A program made the position numbers and the translations under genes. The notes below the pieces were generated by a model. The model saw only the letters and a program-made list of their open reading frames with translations, was not told the origin of the DNA and did not search any database. Below, one piece after another: positions 21,982 to 30,060 of a DNA stretch of 64,000 nt. Source of the DNA: Gallionellaceae bacterium (GTDB lineage Bacteria > Pseudomonadota > Gammaproteobacteria > Burkholderiales > Gallionellaceae); NCBI GenBank assembly GCA_030823955.1, contig JAVBYO010000033.1, positions 62,001 through 126,000 on the forward strand, given 5' to 3'. Positions within the stretch are counted from its first letter, which is position 1; every line of letters starts with the position of its first letter.

Positions 21982-24243
21982 ATGCTGCGCCGACACCTTG
22001 CCTCGTTGGTCGCGTTGTGTGTGTTGTTTGCCTGTTTGCCGAGCCAGGCTCAGCCGCTACTGTTCAGCGGCCAATGGTTTCAGCCGCCCGCCGATTGGCT
22101 TGCGGACGGACAGCATGAATCAGGACTCATCCCGATCAGCCGACCGGAGCAGACCGGCGGCCATTTCCTCTACCGGGCAGAATTCGACATCGCGCAAGAC
22201 ATGCCGCTGGTGCTGGATTTCAAAAACTCCAGTGTGATAAACCAGTTCCGTCACCGTATATACGATGCCAGCAATCAACTGGTAGTCGAAGTGGAAGGCG
22301 GCATTCAGAACACCTCTCCGATGCCTTTCTTTTTGCGGCATGGACGCGAAATTAAATTGTCCGTCGGGCATTACCGTCTCTACACAGAAATCTCATCCCC
22401 GTTCCTGTTGGCGCAACCGCTGCCCTACCTGGATACGCTGGAACATTACCGGAGCGCCATTAACCCGGGCAATGCACTGACACTATTTTGCATGGGAATC
22501 TTGTTCGGACTGGCCTTTTATTATGCGGCACTCGCCGCCATCAGAAAAACTGCCACCGATGCGTTGTATGCACTGTTTATTCTGGGCAACCTGTTTTACA
22601 ACGGGACCGCACTGCTGATCTATCCCGAGTTGTTTGGAATACACTGGTTCTATCTGATCAGTATGCCCATCCTGTTTTCCAACTGCGCCTATATTTTGTT
22701 TGTGACGCGCTTGCTGGACATCACCAGTATCACCACCCCGCATTTATATCGAGCAGCCCAAGCGCTGCTAGTTCTGTTTGCAGCTTTCATTGTGCTGGCG
22801 CTGATCAAGCCGAATTGGTCTCTGGAGCTGGCTCGTCTTGGGGTGGGACTATTCCTGTGTTACGGATTGGTTGCGGGTGTTTTGCGAGCCAGGCAGCACC
22901 ATATCTCCGCACTCAGATATTTATTCGCCGTGGGTGTCTTCTTTATATTGGGTTCGCTATCGCTGCTGCTGAACGGCTTTGAGAATATCTACACCTTCTA
23001 CATCGAACATCTGGGCCTGCTTGCCGTTACTGTAGAAGTGTTGCTGCTGGCGCTGGTATTGGCGCATCAGTTCGAACAATTGCGCGTGGAAAAAGAACAG
23101 GCAATTACCGATAGTCTGGATAAAAGCCGATTTCTGGCGGCAGCCAGTCACGATCTGCGCCAGCCCATGCACGCGATGGCTTTGTTCGTCGAAGAATTGC
23201 GCAACGAAGTGTCCACGCCGCAGCAGAGCCGCTTGGTGAAATTGATCGAAGAGTCCGCGCATGCCATGTCCGGGTTGCTCGATTCTCTGCTGGATATTTC
23301 CAAGCTGGATGCGGGCTTGGTCAAGCCCTTTATACGGCCATTGGATATTGGGCAATTGCTCGCGCGCCTGAAGCAGGAATATGTCCCGCTTGCGGCACAA
23401 CAGGATGTTCAATTAAGCATACGGCCATGCTCTTCCTTGATAGAGAGTGATGCGATTTTGCTGGAGCGCATTCTGCTTAATCTGGTCGGTAACGCAATAC
23501 GCTACACCCCGAAAGGCGGACGGGTGCTGCTCGCTTGCCGCAAACGCGGCCAACGGCTGCGCATCGAAATTCGCGATAACGGTATTGGCATTCCGGTAGA
23601 TAAACAGCAGCTCATCTTTCGCGAATTTGTGCAGTTGGACAACGCCGAACGCTCCCGTGAAAAAGGACTGGGACTGGGGCTCTCCATCGTTCAACGCTTG
23701 TGCAATTTGATGCACTGCTCTTTGTACCTGCGCTCTGCTCTTGGTACGGGCTCGGTGTTTGCTATCGAAATCCCCTTGTCCGAAACAGCCGTGAAAACCG
23801 AGCCACAGATCACACTCCCCGATCATGCGCCAGCCGTCGCGGAAATGAAAAATGCGCACGATATGCAAATATTGATAGTGGAAGATGATCCTTTGGTGCA
23901 AGTCAGCACACAGGGTTTGCTCGCGTCTTGGGGATACGAGGTGCACGTTGCCGCCTCGTTGACCCAGGCGCGGCAGTTGTTTTCAAGCATTGCCCCGGAT
24001 TTGTTGATTTGCGATTACCGCTTACCGGATGGCAATGGCATACAAGTCGTACAGGCGGCGGAGGCGAGTTATCGCAAAAAAATCCCGTGCATACTCATCA
24101 GCGGGGACACCTCCCCAGAGGTATTGAAAGAAGTTAAAGCGCAGGGTTGGCATTTGTTGCACAAGCCGGTACGCTCCGCCAAGTTGAAATCGCTGCTGTC
24201 ATTTGCGCAGAAGGGGCAAGAACGCAGGGCGAATGCCAGATAG
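21982..24243 (+). CDS. Hybrid sensor histidine kinase with 7TM-DISM input and C-terminal receiver
   Basis: 753 residues. A signal peptide (MLRRHLASLVALCVLFACLPSQA) precedes a periplasmic domain of the 7TMR-DISM type (residues ~25-165), then seven predicted helices (~165-370). HisKA follows with the phosphoacceptor H390 in SHDLRQPMH, then a HATPase domain (LLNLVGNAIRYTPKGG, EIRDNGIGIP, GLGLGLSIVQRL). The receiver starts at ILIVEDDPLVQ with phosphoacceptor D678 in LLICDYRLPDG. The ligand is unknown; 7TMR-DISM inputs often sense carbohydrates or related small molecules. No partner regulator lies beside it, so the output is probably a distant regulator or phosphotransfer protein. Confidence 0.93.
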   Translation: MLRRHLASLVALCVLFACLPSQAQPLLFSGQWFQPPADWLADGQHESGLIPISRPEQTGGHFLYRAEFDIAQDMPLVLDFKNSSVINQFRHRIYDASNQLVVEVEGGIQNTSPMPFFLRHGREIKLSVGHYRLYTEISSPFLLAQPLPYLDTLEHYRSAINPGNALTLFCMGILFGLAFYYAALAAIRKTATDALYALFILGNLFYNGTALLIYPELFGIHWFYLISMPILFSNCAYILFVTRLLDITSITTPHLYRAAQALLVLFAAFIVLALIKPNWSLELARLGVGLFLCYGLVAGVLRARQHHISALRYLFAVGVFFILGSLSLLLNGFENIYTFYIEHLGLLAVTVEVLLLALVLAHQFEQLRVEKEQAITDSLDKSRFLAAASHDLRQPMHAMALFVEELRNEVSTPQQSRLVKLIEESAHAMSGLLDSLLDISKLDAGLVKPFIRPLDIGQLLARLKQEYVPLAAQQDVQLSIRPCSSLIESDAILLERILLNLVGNAIRYTPKGGRVLLACRKRGQRLRIEIRDNGIGIPVDKQQLIFREFVQLDNAERSREKGLGLGLSIVQRLCNLMHCSLYLRSALGTGSVFAIEIPLSETAVKTEPQITLPDHAPAVAEMKNAHDMQILIVEDDPLVQVSTQGLLASWGYEVHVAASLTQARQLFSSIAPDLLICDYRLPDGNGIQVVQAAEASYRKKIPCILISGDTSPEVLKEVKAQGWHLLHKPVRSAKLKSLLSFAQKGQERRANAR

Positions 24244-24285
24244 CTTGCTGCATTCAAGCTCAAACCAAATATACCGAAAATTAGC

Positions 24286-25161
24286 ATGGATAAACTCGAC
24301 CATTTCTTCACCCGCGCCGAAGGCCTGCTGACCCGCCTGGAAAGAGTGTTGCCCGGTGCGCAGCCGCAGTCTCCCGACTGGCATGCCGCTGCCGCATTCC
24401 GCTGGGATCATTTGCAACGCAGCTTGCATCCCGTGCCCAACTTCCAGCGTATCGGACTGGCCGACCTGCTCGGCATCGACGACCAGAAACAACGCATCCA
24501 GCAGAACACGCGGCAGTTCGTCAACGGTGGTACGGCCAACAACGTGTTGCTCTCCGGCGCGCGTGGTACCGGCAAGTCGTCGTTGGTGAAAGCGTTGCTG
24601 AATGAATATGCAGAACAAGGTCTGCGCGTCATTCAGATCGATAAACAGGGGTTGATCGACCTGTCGCACATCGTCGCGCTGGTGCAGGGGCGTAGTGAGC
24701 GCTTCATCCTGTATTGTGATGATCTCTCTTTCAACGATGCCGAGCCGGGTTATCAAGCGCTCAAAGCCGCATTGGATGGAGATCTGGTGGCCTTCTCCGA
24801 TAACCTGCTGATCTACGCGACCTCCAATCGCCGTCATCTGATGCCGGACTACATGCAAGACAACCTCGCCACCAAACACGTCGGCGACGAAGTACATCCG
24901 GCGGAAAGTGTGGAGGAGAAGGTATCGCTGTCCGAGCGTTTCGGCCTGTGGATATCGTTCTACCCGTTCACCCAGGATGAATATCTGGCAGTGGCCGCGC
25001 ATTGGCTGGCGCATCACGGGTGGAAGCAGGGACTCGCTGATGACGTGCGCACGGCGGCATTGCAGTGGTCGTTAATGCGCGGCTCGCGCAGCGGGCGGGT
25101 GGCAGGGCAGTTTGCGAAAGATTGGTGCGGTAAAGGTAGTCTTGCCGTGCGTCCCGAGTAG
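24286..25161 (+). CDS. DUF815-family AAA-like ATPase
   Basis: 291 residues. Walker A SGARGTGKSS is near residue 90, a Walker B-like FILYCDDLSF near residue 142, and a sensor-type TSNRRHLMP near residue 185, the arrangement of the DUF815 family. The N-terminus has HAAAAFRWDH, also common to this family. Function in the family is unknown to me. It follows the hybrid kinase by 42 bases, but a functional link is not evident. Confidence 0.85.
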   Translation: MDKLDHFFTRAEGLLTRLERVLPGAQPQSPDWHAAAAFRWDHLQRSLHPVPNFQRIGLADLLGIDDQKQRIQQNTRQFVNGGTANNVLLSGARGTGKSSLVKALLNEYAEQGLRVIQIDKQGLIDLSHIVALVQGRSERFILYCDDLSFNDAEPGYQALKAALDGDLVAFSDNLLIYATSNRRHLMPDYMQDNLATKHVGDEVHPAESVEEKVSLSERFGLWISFYPFTQDEYLAVAAHWLAHHGWKQGLADDVRTAALQWSLMRGSRSGRVAGQFAKDWCGKGSLAVRPE

Positions 25162-25186
25162 GCGCAGTCACATCTCCAGGCCGTTC

Positions 25187-25214
25187 TTGCTATTACATTA
25201 GAATATGCTAATAT
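25187..25214 (+). promoter_or_regulatory. Candidate promoter with overlapping inverted repeat upstream of the rhodanese genes
   Basis: A -35-like TTGCTA (25187-25192) and a -10-like TAATAT (25209-25214) are 16 bases apart, 31 bases before the first rhodanese start. An inverted repeat ATTAG-6 bases-CTAAT (25197-25212) overlaps the -10, a placement typical of a repressor operator. An ArsR-type sulfide or persulfide sensor is an attractive guess given the downstream genes, but no such regulator is in the window. Confidence 0.45.
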
Positions 25215-25244
25215 GCAAAATCTGCCAACAACTGGAGTCCCGCT

Positions 25245-25580
25245 ATGTTAGGAATGAATGTTCAAGAGATCGATGCATCCCTGTTTGCGCAATGGCTGGA
25301 AGATGACGGTCATCAATTGCGTGTGATCGATGTGCGTCAGATGGAAGAGATTGCCCAAGGCACTGTGCCGAAGGCCGAGGCGTTGCCACTGCACATCTTG
25401 CCTGCCAAAGTCCATGAGTTGGGCAAGACCGAGAAGCTGGTCATGGTCTGCCGCAGCGGTGCACGTTCCGCGCAGGCCTGTATGTTTTTGCAACAGCAAG
25501 GCTACGCCAATGTATATAACCTGCGCGGCGGGATGATGGGCTGGGTACAGAGCGGTTTCCCGGCGTATCAATTGGCGTAA
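25245..25580 (+). CDS. Cytoplasmic single-domain rhodanese-like sulfurtransferase
   Basis: 111 residues, one rhodanese domain. The active-site loop is MVCRSGARS, with the catalytic Cys near residue 69; upstream are the family segments RVIDVRQMEEIAQG and LPLHILP. There is no signal peptide. GGAG precedes the ATG at 25245 by 8 bases; the ATG at 25254 is an alternative. It probably forms a two-gene unit with the exported rhodanese 31 bases downstream. Confidence 0.92.
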   Translation: MLGMNVQEIDASLFAQWLEDDGHQLRVIDVRQMEEIAQGTVPKAEALPLHILPAKVHELGKTEKLVMVCRSGARSAQACMFLQQQGYANVYNLRGGMMGWVQSGFPAYQLA

Positions 25581-25611
25581 TCGCGTCCACATCGACAAAC
25601 AGGAGTAACAC

Positions 25612-26001
25612 ATGAAATCAAACAGGATATTTTGGGTAGTGGCAGCCATACTCGGCGCAGTTGTGGTGACGCAGCAACTACAGGCGAATCAGGGCGTGGA
25701 TGTGAAGCAGGCACAACACATGAACTCCCAAGGCGCACTGCTGCTTGATGTGCGTGAACCCGCAGAATATGTCGCCATCCATGCCCCGAATGCGAAACTG
25801 ATCCCGTTAGGGGAAGTGGAGCAGCGCTTAAAAGAGCTGGAAAACTACAAAGACAAACCTATCGCGGTGATCTGCCGTTCCGGCCGTCGCTCGGCTCAGG
25901 CGGTCGCGCTGTTGCAAGAAGCTGGCTTCACCCAAGTCAGCAACGTGCAAGGCGGGATTCAGGCTTGGGAGCAGGCCGGGCTGGAAGTTATCAGGCAGTA
26001 G
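25612..26001 (+). CDS. Membrane-anchored or exported rhodanese-like protein
   Basis: 129 residues. A hydrophobic N-terminal segment (about residues 6-22) followed by LQANQG looks like a signal peptide or anchor. The rhodanese domain has LLLDVREPAEY and the active-site loop VICRSGRRS, and ends GGIQAWEQAGLEV. Together with the preceding cytoplasmic rhodanese it suggests sulfur or persulfide handling on both sides of the membrane (inference). An AGGAG site precedes the start. Confidence 0.92.
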   Translation: MKSNRIFWVVAAILGAVVVTQQLQANQGVDVKQAQHMNSQGALLLDVREPAEYVAIHAPNAKLIPLGEVEQRLKELENYKDKPIAVICRSGRRSAQAVALLQEAGFTQVSNVQGGIQAWEQAGLEVIRQ

Positions 26002-26020
26002 CGCTTGGGATGGCCATTCT

Positions 26021-26057
26021 GACACGGAGGGGCGCAGCCCGCTGGTGCGGGAAGAGC
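26021..26057. repeat. Repeat family 7, copy 1 (GGGGC-NNA-GCCC core)
   Basis: Contains the core CGGNGGGGCNNAGCCC followed by TGGTGCGGGAA. The same core occurs at 26158-26192 and, reverse complemented, inside hrpA at 61254-61288. The inner GGGC/GCCC can form a small hairpin. It lies just downstream of the duplicated yjgA tail. Confidence 0.65.
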
Positions 26058-26082
26058 AAGCGAACCTCCGGTCTGAGCGTGC

Positions 26083-26148
26083 TTAAGGCTGTGTTTCAGA
26101 GATGATGTTTCTGAGTATCTGGAATATCTCGCGATAACTCTTAGGTGG
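26083..26148 (-). pseudogene. Duplicated 3' tail of yjgA (22 codons plus stop context)
   Basis: Read on the minus strand this encodes PPKSYREIFQILRNIISETQP and a TAA stop, codon-aligned to the real YjgA end PPKSFREIFQVLRDIIPESQA. I count about 13 differences in 66 bases. It lies 70 bases downstream of the intact gene in the same orientation, with a family 7 repeat between. There is no start codon, so it is a fragment, not a gene. Confidence 0.85.
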
Positions 26149-26157
26149 GGCGGTCTT

Positions 26158-26192
26158 GCCACGGTGGGGCATAGCCCTCGGTGCGGGCAAGG
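26158..26192. repeat. Repeat family 7, copy 2
   Basis: Shares the core with copy 1 (CACGGTGGGGC, AGCCC, GGTGCGGG). Flanking sequence forms a longer imperfect stem (GGTCTTGCC at 26152-26160 with GGCAAGGCC at 26186-26194). It separates the intact end of yjgA from the duplicated yjgA tail. Confidence 0.65.
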
Positions 26193-26219
26193 CCGCCGAG
26201 CCGCCGCGCTAGGAGATGC

Positions 26220-26735
26220 TCAAGCCTGTGATTCTGGAATGATGTCTCTGAGCACCTGAAATATCTCGCGGAAACTCTTAGGCGGCTTCGCCAGTTCTTT
26301 TTCTTTCAGTGCGTTGCGGATTAGCGTGCGCAGGTGTTGTGCATCGGCTTGCGGGTGGGCGGCAAGCAATTCCGTGAGTGCGTTCGGCTCTTCCAGCAAA
26401 CGGTCGCGCCAGCGTTCGACTTGGTGCAGCCAGGCGATATGTTGTTTGGAGGTGCCGTTCCATATCTCCAGCTTGGCCACGATGGGTGCGGGATCGACAT
26501 CGCGCATCAGTCTGCCGATGTATTGCATCTGGCGGCTGATGGCGCCGAATTTGGTGATGCGTTTCACCTCGTTGATCGCGTCGCGCAGGTTCTCCGGCAG
26601 ATCCAGTTCGTTGAGCTGGTCTTTGTTCAGCGCAGCCAGTTGTTCGCCGAGATCCTGCAATTCGAGCATCTGTTTCTTGATCTTGGTCTTGCTGGGCGGG
26701 AGTTCTTCGAGGTCGTCGTCTGGGTGCTTATTCAT
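26220..26735 (-). CDS. yjgA: YjgA/DarP, DUF615 ribosome-associated protein
   Basis: 171 residues of the DUF615 family. In E. coli this protein binds late 50S precursors and assists ribosome assembly. Motifs: LPPSKTKIKKQMLELQDLGEQL at the N-terminus (shown partly), AISRQMQYIGRLMRD in the middle and a Lys/Glu-rich C-terminus ending SFREIFQVLRD. It is divergent from pmbA, an arrangement conserved in many betaproteobacteria. Its 3' end exists in a second, diverged copy just downstream. Confidence 0.95.
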   Translation of the reverse strand: MNKHPDDDLEELPPSKTKIKKQMLELQDLGEQLAALNKDQLNELDLPENLRDAINEVKRITKFGAISRQMQYIGRLMRDVDPAPIVAKLEIWNGTSKQHIAWLHQVERWRDRLLEEPNALTELLAAHPQADAQHLRTLIRNALKEKELAKPPKSFREIFQVLRDIIPESQA

Positions 26736-26750
26736 GGCGGGGCGGAAAAT

Positions 26751-26812
26751 ATAAACGGATTGTTGATATGATAGCGCCTTCCGAGTAACCGTTCCCCGAA
26801 AAATCCGTTTAT
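26751..26812. promoter_or_regulatory. Perfect 11-bp inverted repeat in the yjgA-pmbA divergent promoter region
   Basis: ATAAACGGATT (26751-26761) and AATCCGTTTAT (26802-26812) are exact reverse complements, 40 bases apart, and the right half overlaps the pmbA start codon. A -10-like TATGAT lies between them at 26767-26772. It could be a shared operator or allow a leader hairpin hiding the pmbA start; neither can be decided from sequence. Confidence 0.4.
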
Positions 26813-28166
26813 GGCCGCTCCCATCACCCCAGAATCACGTTTCTCCCACTCTCAGGAAACACTGAGAGAGATCGCGCAAGACCTGATCCGTTATGCCCGC
26901 AAACAAGGCGCATCAGCTGCCGCCGCTGAAGTTTCGGACGGTTTCGGGCAGGGTGTGAGTGTGCGCCAGGGGGAAGTCGAGACCATCGAATACAACCGCG
27001 ACAAGGGCCTGAGTGTGTCGGTCTACATCGGCCAGCGCCGTGGTAACGCGAGCACTTCCGATTTTTCTGCGCAGGCAGTGCGCGACACGGTGGATGCGGC
27101 GCTGAACATCGCGCGTTTCACCGCCAGTGATGAATGTGCCGGGCTGCCCGAGCCGGAGATGCTGGCGACCGAGTTCCCCGATCTCGACCTGTACCACCCG
27201 TGGACGCTGGATGTGGACGGCGCGATAGAACTGGCGCGCGAATGCGAGCAGGCGGCTTTTGCGACCGACAAACGCATCAAGAATTCGGAAGGTGCGACCA
27301 TCAATGTGCACGAGGCCCAGTTCGTCTATGCCAACAGTCTCGGTTTCGTCGGCGGTTTTCCGACTTCCCGGCACAGTGTGAGTTGTGCGGTCATCGCGGG
27401 CAAGGATGACGCGATGCAGCGCGATTATTGGTATAGCGTGGCACGCAATGCGGCGGAGATACTGAAGGTGGAAGAGGTGGGGCGTATCGCGGCTGAACGT
27501 ACCGTGCGCCGCCTGAAGGGGCGCAGTCTCGCCACCGTGCAGTGTCCGGTGTTGTTCGAGGCTCCCATCGCGGCCAGTCTGGTCGGGCATTTCGTCGGCG
27601 CGGTGAGCGGCGGCAGCCTGTATCGCAAATCATCTTTTCTGCTCGACCGCATCGGCACCCAGGTCTTCTCCCCCAATATCCGCATCGACGATGTGCCGGA
27701 TATCCGCCGCGGACTGGCGAGCAGCGCTTTCGACGACGAGGGGGTGAAGGCGCAACGCCGCACCATCGTTGACGCGGGGATGTTGAACGGGTATTTCCTC
27801 GGCAGTTATTCGGCGCGCAAGCTGGGTATGCAGACCACCGGCAATGCCGGGGGTAACCACAATCTCATCGTGCAGTCGGGTGAGCTGGATTTCGACGGCC
27901 TGCTGAAGCAGATGGGGCGCGGCCTGCTGGTGACCGAATTGCTCGGGCACGGTGTCAATCCGGTGACCGGCGATTATTCGCGCGGCGCGGCGGGTTTCTG
28001 GGTGGAACACGGCCAGATCCAGTATCCGGTGGAAGAGATCACCATCGCGGGCAATCTCAAGGAGATGTTCATGGCTATCGCCGCCGTCGGCAACGACGTG
28101 CTGGTGCAGGGCTCGCGCCAGTGCGGCTCGATACTGATCGAGCGTATGTCGGTGGCGGGGCGCTGA
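26811..28166 (+). CDS. pmbA: PmbA/TldE, subunit of the TldD/TldE metalloprotease
   Basis: 451 residues. With TldD it forms a heterodimeric metalloprotease known from maturation of microcins and turnover of CcdA. Family segments: GVSVRQGEVETIEYNRDKG, YANSLGFVGGFPTSRHS, and the C-terminal TTGNAGGNHNLIVQSGE and VTGDYSRGAAGFWVE. The partner tldD is not in this window. No clear ribosome binding site precedes the ATG. Confidence 0.95.
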   Translation: MAAPITPESRFSHSQETLREIAQDLIRYARKQGASAAAAEVSDGFGQGVSVRQGEVETIEYNRDKGLSVSVYIGQRRGNASTSDFSAQAVRDTVDAALNIARFTASDECAGLPEPEMLATEFPDLDLYHPWTLDVDGAIELARECEQAAFATDKRIKNSEGATINVHEAQFVYANSLGFVGGFPTSRHSVSCAVIAGKDDAMQRDYWYSVARNAAEILKVEEVGRIAAERTVRRLKGRSLATVQCPVLFEAPIAASLVGHFVGAVSGGSLYRKSSFLLDRIGTQVFSPNIRIDDVPDIRRGLASSAFDDEGVKAQRRTIVDAGMLNGYFLGSYSARKLGMQTTGNAGGNHNLIVQSGELDFDGLLKQMGRGLLVTELLGHGVNPVTGDYSRGAAGFWVEHGQIQYPVEEITIAGNLKEMFMAIAAVGNDVLVQGSRQCGSILIERMSVAGR

Positions 28167-28240
28167 CAGTCGTTTCTGGAGTATTCGGTGCGGCGTGATA
28201 AAATGCGCGCTTTCCGTTTCTCTTACTTTGAAAGGCCGCC

Positions 28241-29488
28241 ATGTTCTCGCGCAAAAACACCATCGCCGTTACCGACCCGGAACTCTGGACTGCGATCCAG
28301 GATGAAACCCGCCGTCAGGAAGATCACATCGAACTGATCGCGTCGGAGAACTACACCAGCCCGGCAGTGATGGAAGCACAGGGCAGCCAGCTCACCAATA
28401 AATATGCCGAAGGTTATCCCGCCAAACGTTATTACGGCGGTTGTGAACACGTGGATGTGGCAGAACAACTGGCTATCGACCGCGCCAAAGCATTGTTCGG
28501 TGCCGAATATGCCAACGTGCAGCCGCACTCCGGTTCGCAGGCCAATCAGGCAGTGTACGTTTCGGTGCTGAAGCCCGGCGACACCATCCTCGGCATGAGC
28601 CTGGCGCACGGCGGTCACCTGACTCACGGCGCTTCGGTCAATATCAGCGGCAAGCTGTACAACGCCATCCAGTACGGCCTGAACGACAAAGAAGAGATCG
28701 ACTACGATCAGGTGCAAGCCTTGGCTACACAGCACAAACCCAAGATGATCGTGGCGGGTGCATCGGCCTACGCGCTGGTCATCGACTGGAAGCGTTTCCG
28801 TGCCATCGCCGACAGCGTGGGTGCCTACCTGTTCGTGGACATGGCGCATTACGCCGGTCTGGTCGCGGCGGGTTATTACCCCAATCCGGTCGGTATCGCC
28901 GACTTCGTCACCACCACTACCCACAAGACGCTGCGTGGCCCGCGCGGCGGCCTGATTCTGGCCAAGGCCGAGCATGAGAAGGCGCTGAATTCGGCCATTT
29001 TCCCGCAACTGCAAGGCGGCCCGCTGATGCACGTGATCGCGGCCAAAGCAGTGGCGTTCAGGGAAGCGGCGAGCAAAGAGTTCAAGGAATATCAGAAACA
29101 GGTCATCGACAATGCGCGCGTGATGGCGAAGGTGTTGAGCGAGCGCGGTGTGCGCATCGTGTCGGGGCGTACCGACAGCCATGTGTTCCTGGTCGATCTG
29201 CGCGCCAAGAAATTGACCGGCAAGGATGCCGAAGCGGCGTTGGGCAAGGCGCACATCACCGTCAACAAGAACGCGATCCCCAATGACCCGGAGAAACCAT
29301 TCGTCACTTCCGGCATCCGCATCGGTTCGCCCGCGATGACTACACGCGGCTTCAAGGAGCTGGAAGCCGAAAAACTGGCGCACCTGATCGCCGACGTGCT
29401 GGATGCGCCAAATGATGAAGCGGTGATCGCGCGCGTTTCCGCCGAGGTGAAGAAGTTGACCACGCAGTTCCCAGTGTACGGTGCTTGA
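28241..29488 (+). CDS. glyA: GlyA, serine hydroxymethyltransferase
   Basis: PLP enzyme interconverting serine and glycine with tetrahydrofolate one-carbon transfer. 415 residues. Motifs: [34 protein letters not shown], and the PLP-lysine region [17 protein letters not shown] with the Schiff-base Lys after TTTTH. AAAGG precedes the start. A palindromic repeat follows the stop. Confidence 0.99.
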   Translation: MFSRKNTIAVTDPELWTAIQDETRRQEDHIELIASENYTSPAVMEAQGSQLTNKYAEGYPAKRYYGGCEHVDVAEQLAIDRAKALFGAEYANVQPHSGSQANQAVYVSVLKPGDTILGMSLAHGGHLTHGASVNISGKLYNAIQYGLNDKEEIDYDQVQALATQHKPKMIVAGASAYALVIDWKRFRAIADSVGAYLFVDMAHYAGLVAAGYYPNPVGIADFVTTTTHKTLRGPRGGLILAKAEHEKALNSAIFPQLQGGPLMHVIAAKAVAFREAASKEFKEYQKQVIDNARVMAKVLSERGVRIVSGRTDSHVFLVDLRAKKLTGKDAEAALGKAHITVNKNAIPNDPEKPFVTSGIRIGSPAMTTRGFKELEAEKLAHLIADVLDAPNDEAVIARVSAEVKKLTTQFPVYGA

Positions 29489-29490
29489 AG

Positions 29491-29573
29491 CTGTGAAACG
29501 TGAAGGTGAGTCTGTGAAAGGTGAAACGCAGAAGCGATTTTACGTTTCACATTTCACGTTTCACTTTTTACGT
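29491..29573. repeat. Palindromic repeat between glyA and nrdR (family 2, GTGAAACGTGAAA arms)
   Basis: Left arm 29491-29528 consists of repeated GTGAAACG/GTGAAAGG units; right arm 29541-29573 consists of TTTCACGTTTCAC units in the opposite sense, with a short loop. It fills nearly the whole interval between the glyA stop and the nrdR start. It could act as a transcript-end hairpin, but there is no terminal T run in the glyA sense beyond the final TTTTTT at 29573-29578. Confidence 0.85.
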
Positions 29574-29581
29574 TTTTTCCC

Positions 29582-30058
29582 ATGAAATGTCCTTTCTGTA
29601 AACATCCCGACACCCAAGTGGTGGACACACGGGAGAACGAGGAGGGCGACAGCATCCGTCGCCGTCGCCGTTGCCTGTCGTGCGACAAACGGTTCACCAC
29701 CTATGAGGCGGTGGAGCTGCGTATGCCTCAGGTGGTCAAACAGAACGGTATGCGCAGCGAGTTCGACGAGGACAAGTTGCGTACCAGCTTCACGCGCGCC
29801 TTGCACAAACGTCCGGTGTCCACCGAGTTGGTGGATGCGGCCATCGACCATGTCACGCAAAAGGTGTTCGCTCTGGGCGAGCGCGAGATCGGTTCGCGCC
29901 AGATCGGCGAGATGGTGATGAAAGAACTGTTGAAACTCGACAAGGTCGCATATATCCGCTTCGCCTCGGTCTACAAGAGCTTCCAAGATGTGGGCGATTT
30001 CTCGGAGGCTATCGACGCCGTCAGCAAGCCCGGCACCAAACGCCGCAAATCGGACTGA
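29582..30058 (+). CDS. nrdR: NrdR, ribonucleotide reductase transcriptional repressor
   Basis: 158 residues, normal length. The N-terminal zinc ribbon has four Cys ([11 protein letters not shown]...[12 protein letters not shown]) followed by an ATP-cone domain ([16 protein letters not shown] to [11 protein letters not shown]). It binds NrdR boxes and senses ATP/dATP. It heads the riboflavin operon, only 2 bases from ribD, as in many proteobacteria. Confidence 0.98.
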   Translation: MKCPFCKHPDTQVVDTRENEEGDSIRRRRRCLSCDKRFTTYEAVELRMPQVVKQNGMRSEFDEDKLRTSFTRALHKRPVSTELVDAAIDHVTQKVFALGEREIGSRQIGEMVMKELLKLDKVAYIRFASVYKSFQDVGDFSEAIDAVSKPGTKRRKSD

Positions 30059-30060
30059 GC

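Noticed and set aside
29489-30060. FMN riboswitch before the riboflavin genes
   Set aside because: The interval before nrdR is a family 2 palindrome and the nrdR-ribD gap is 2 bases; there is no room or conserved sequence for the aptamer.
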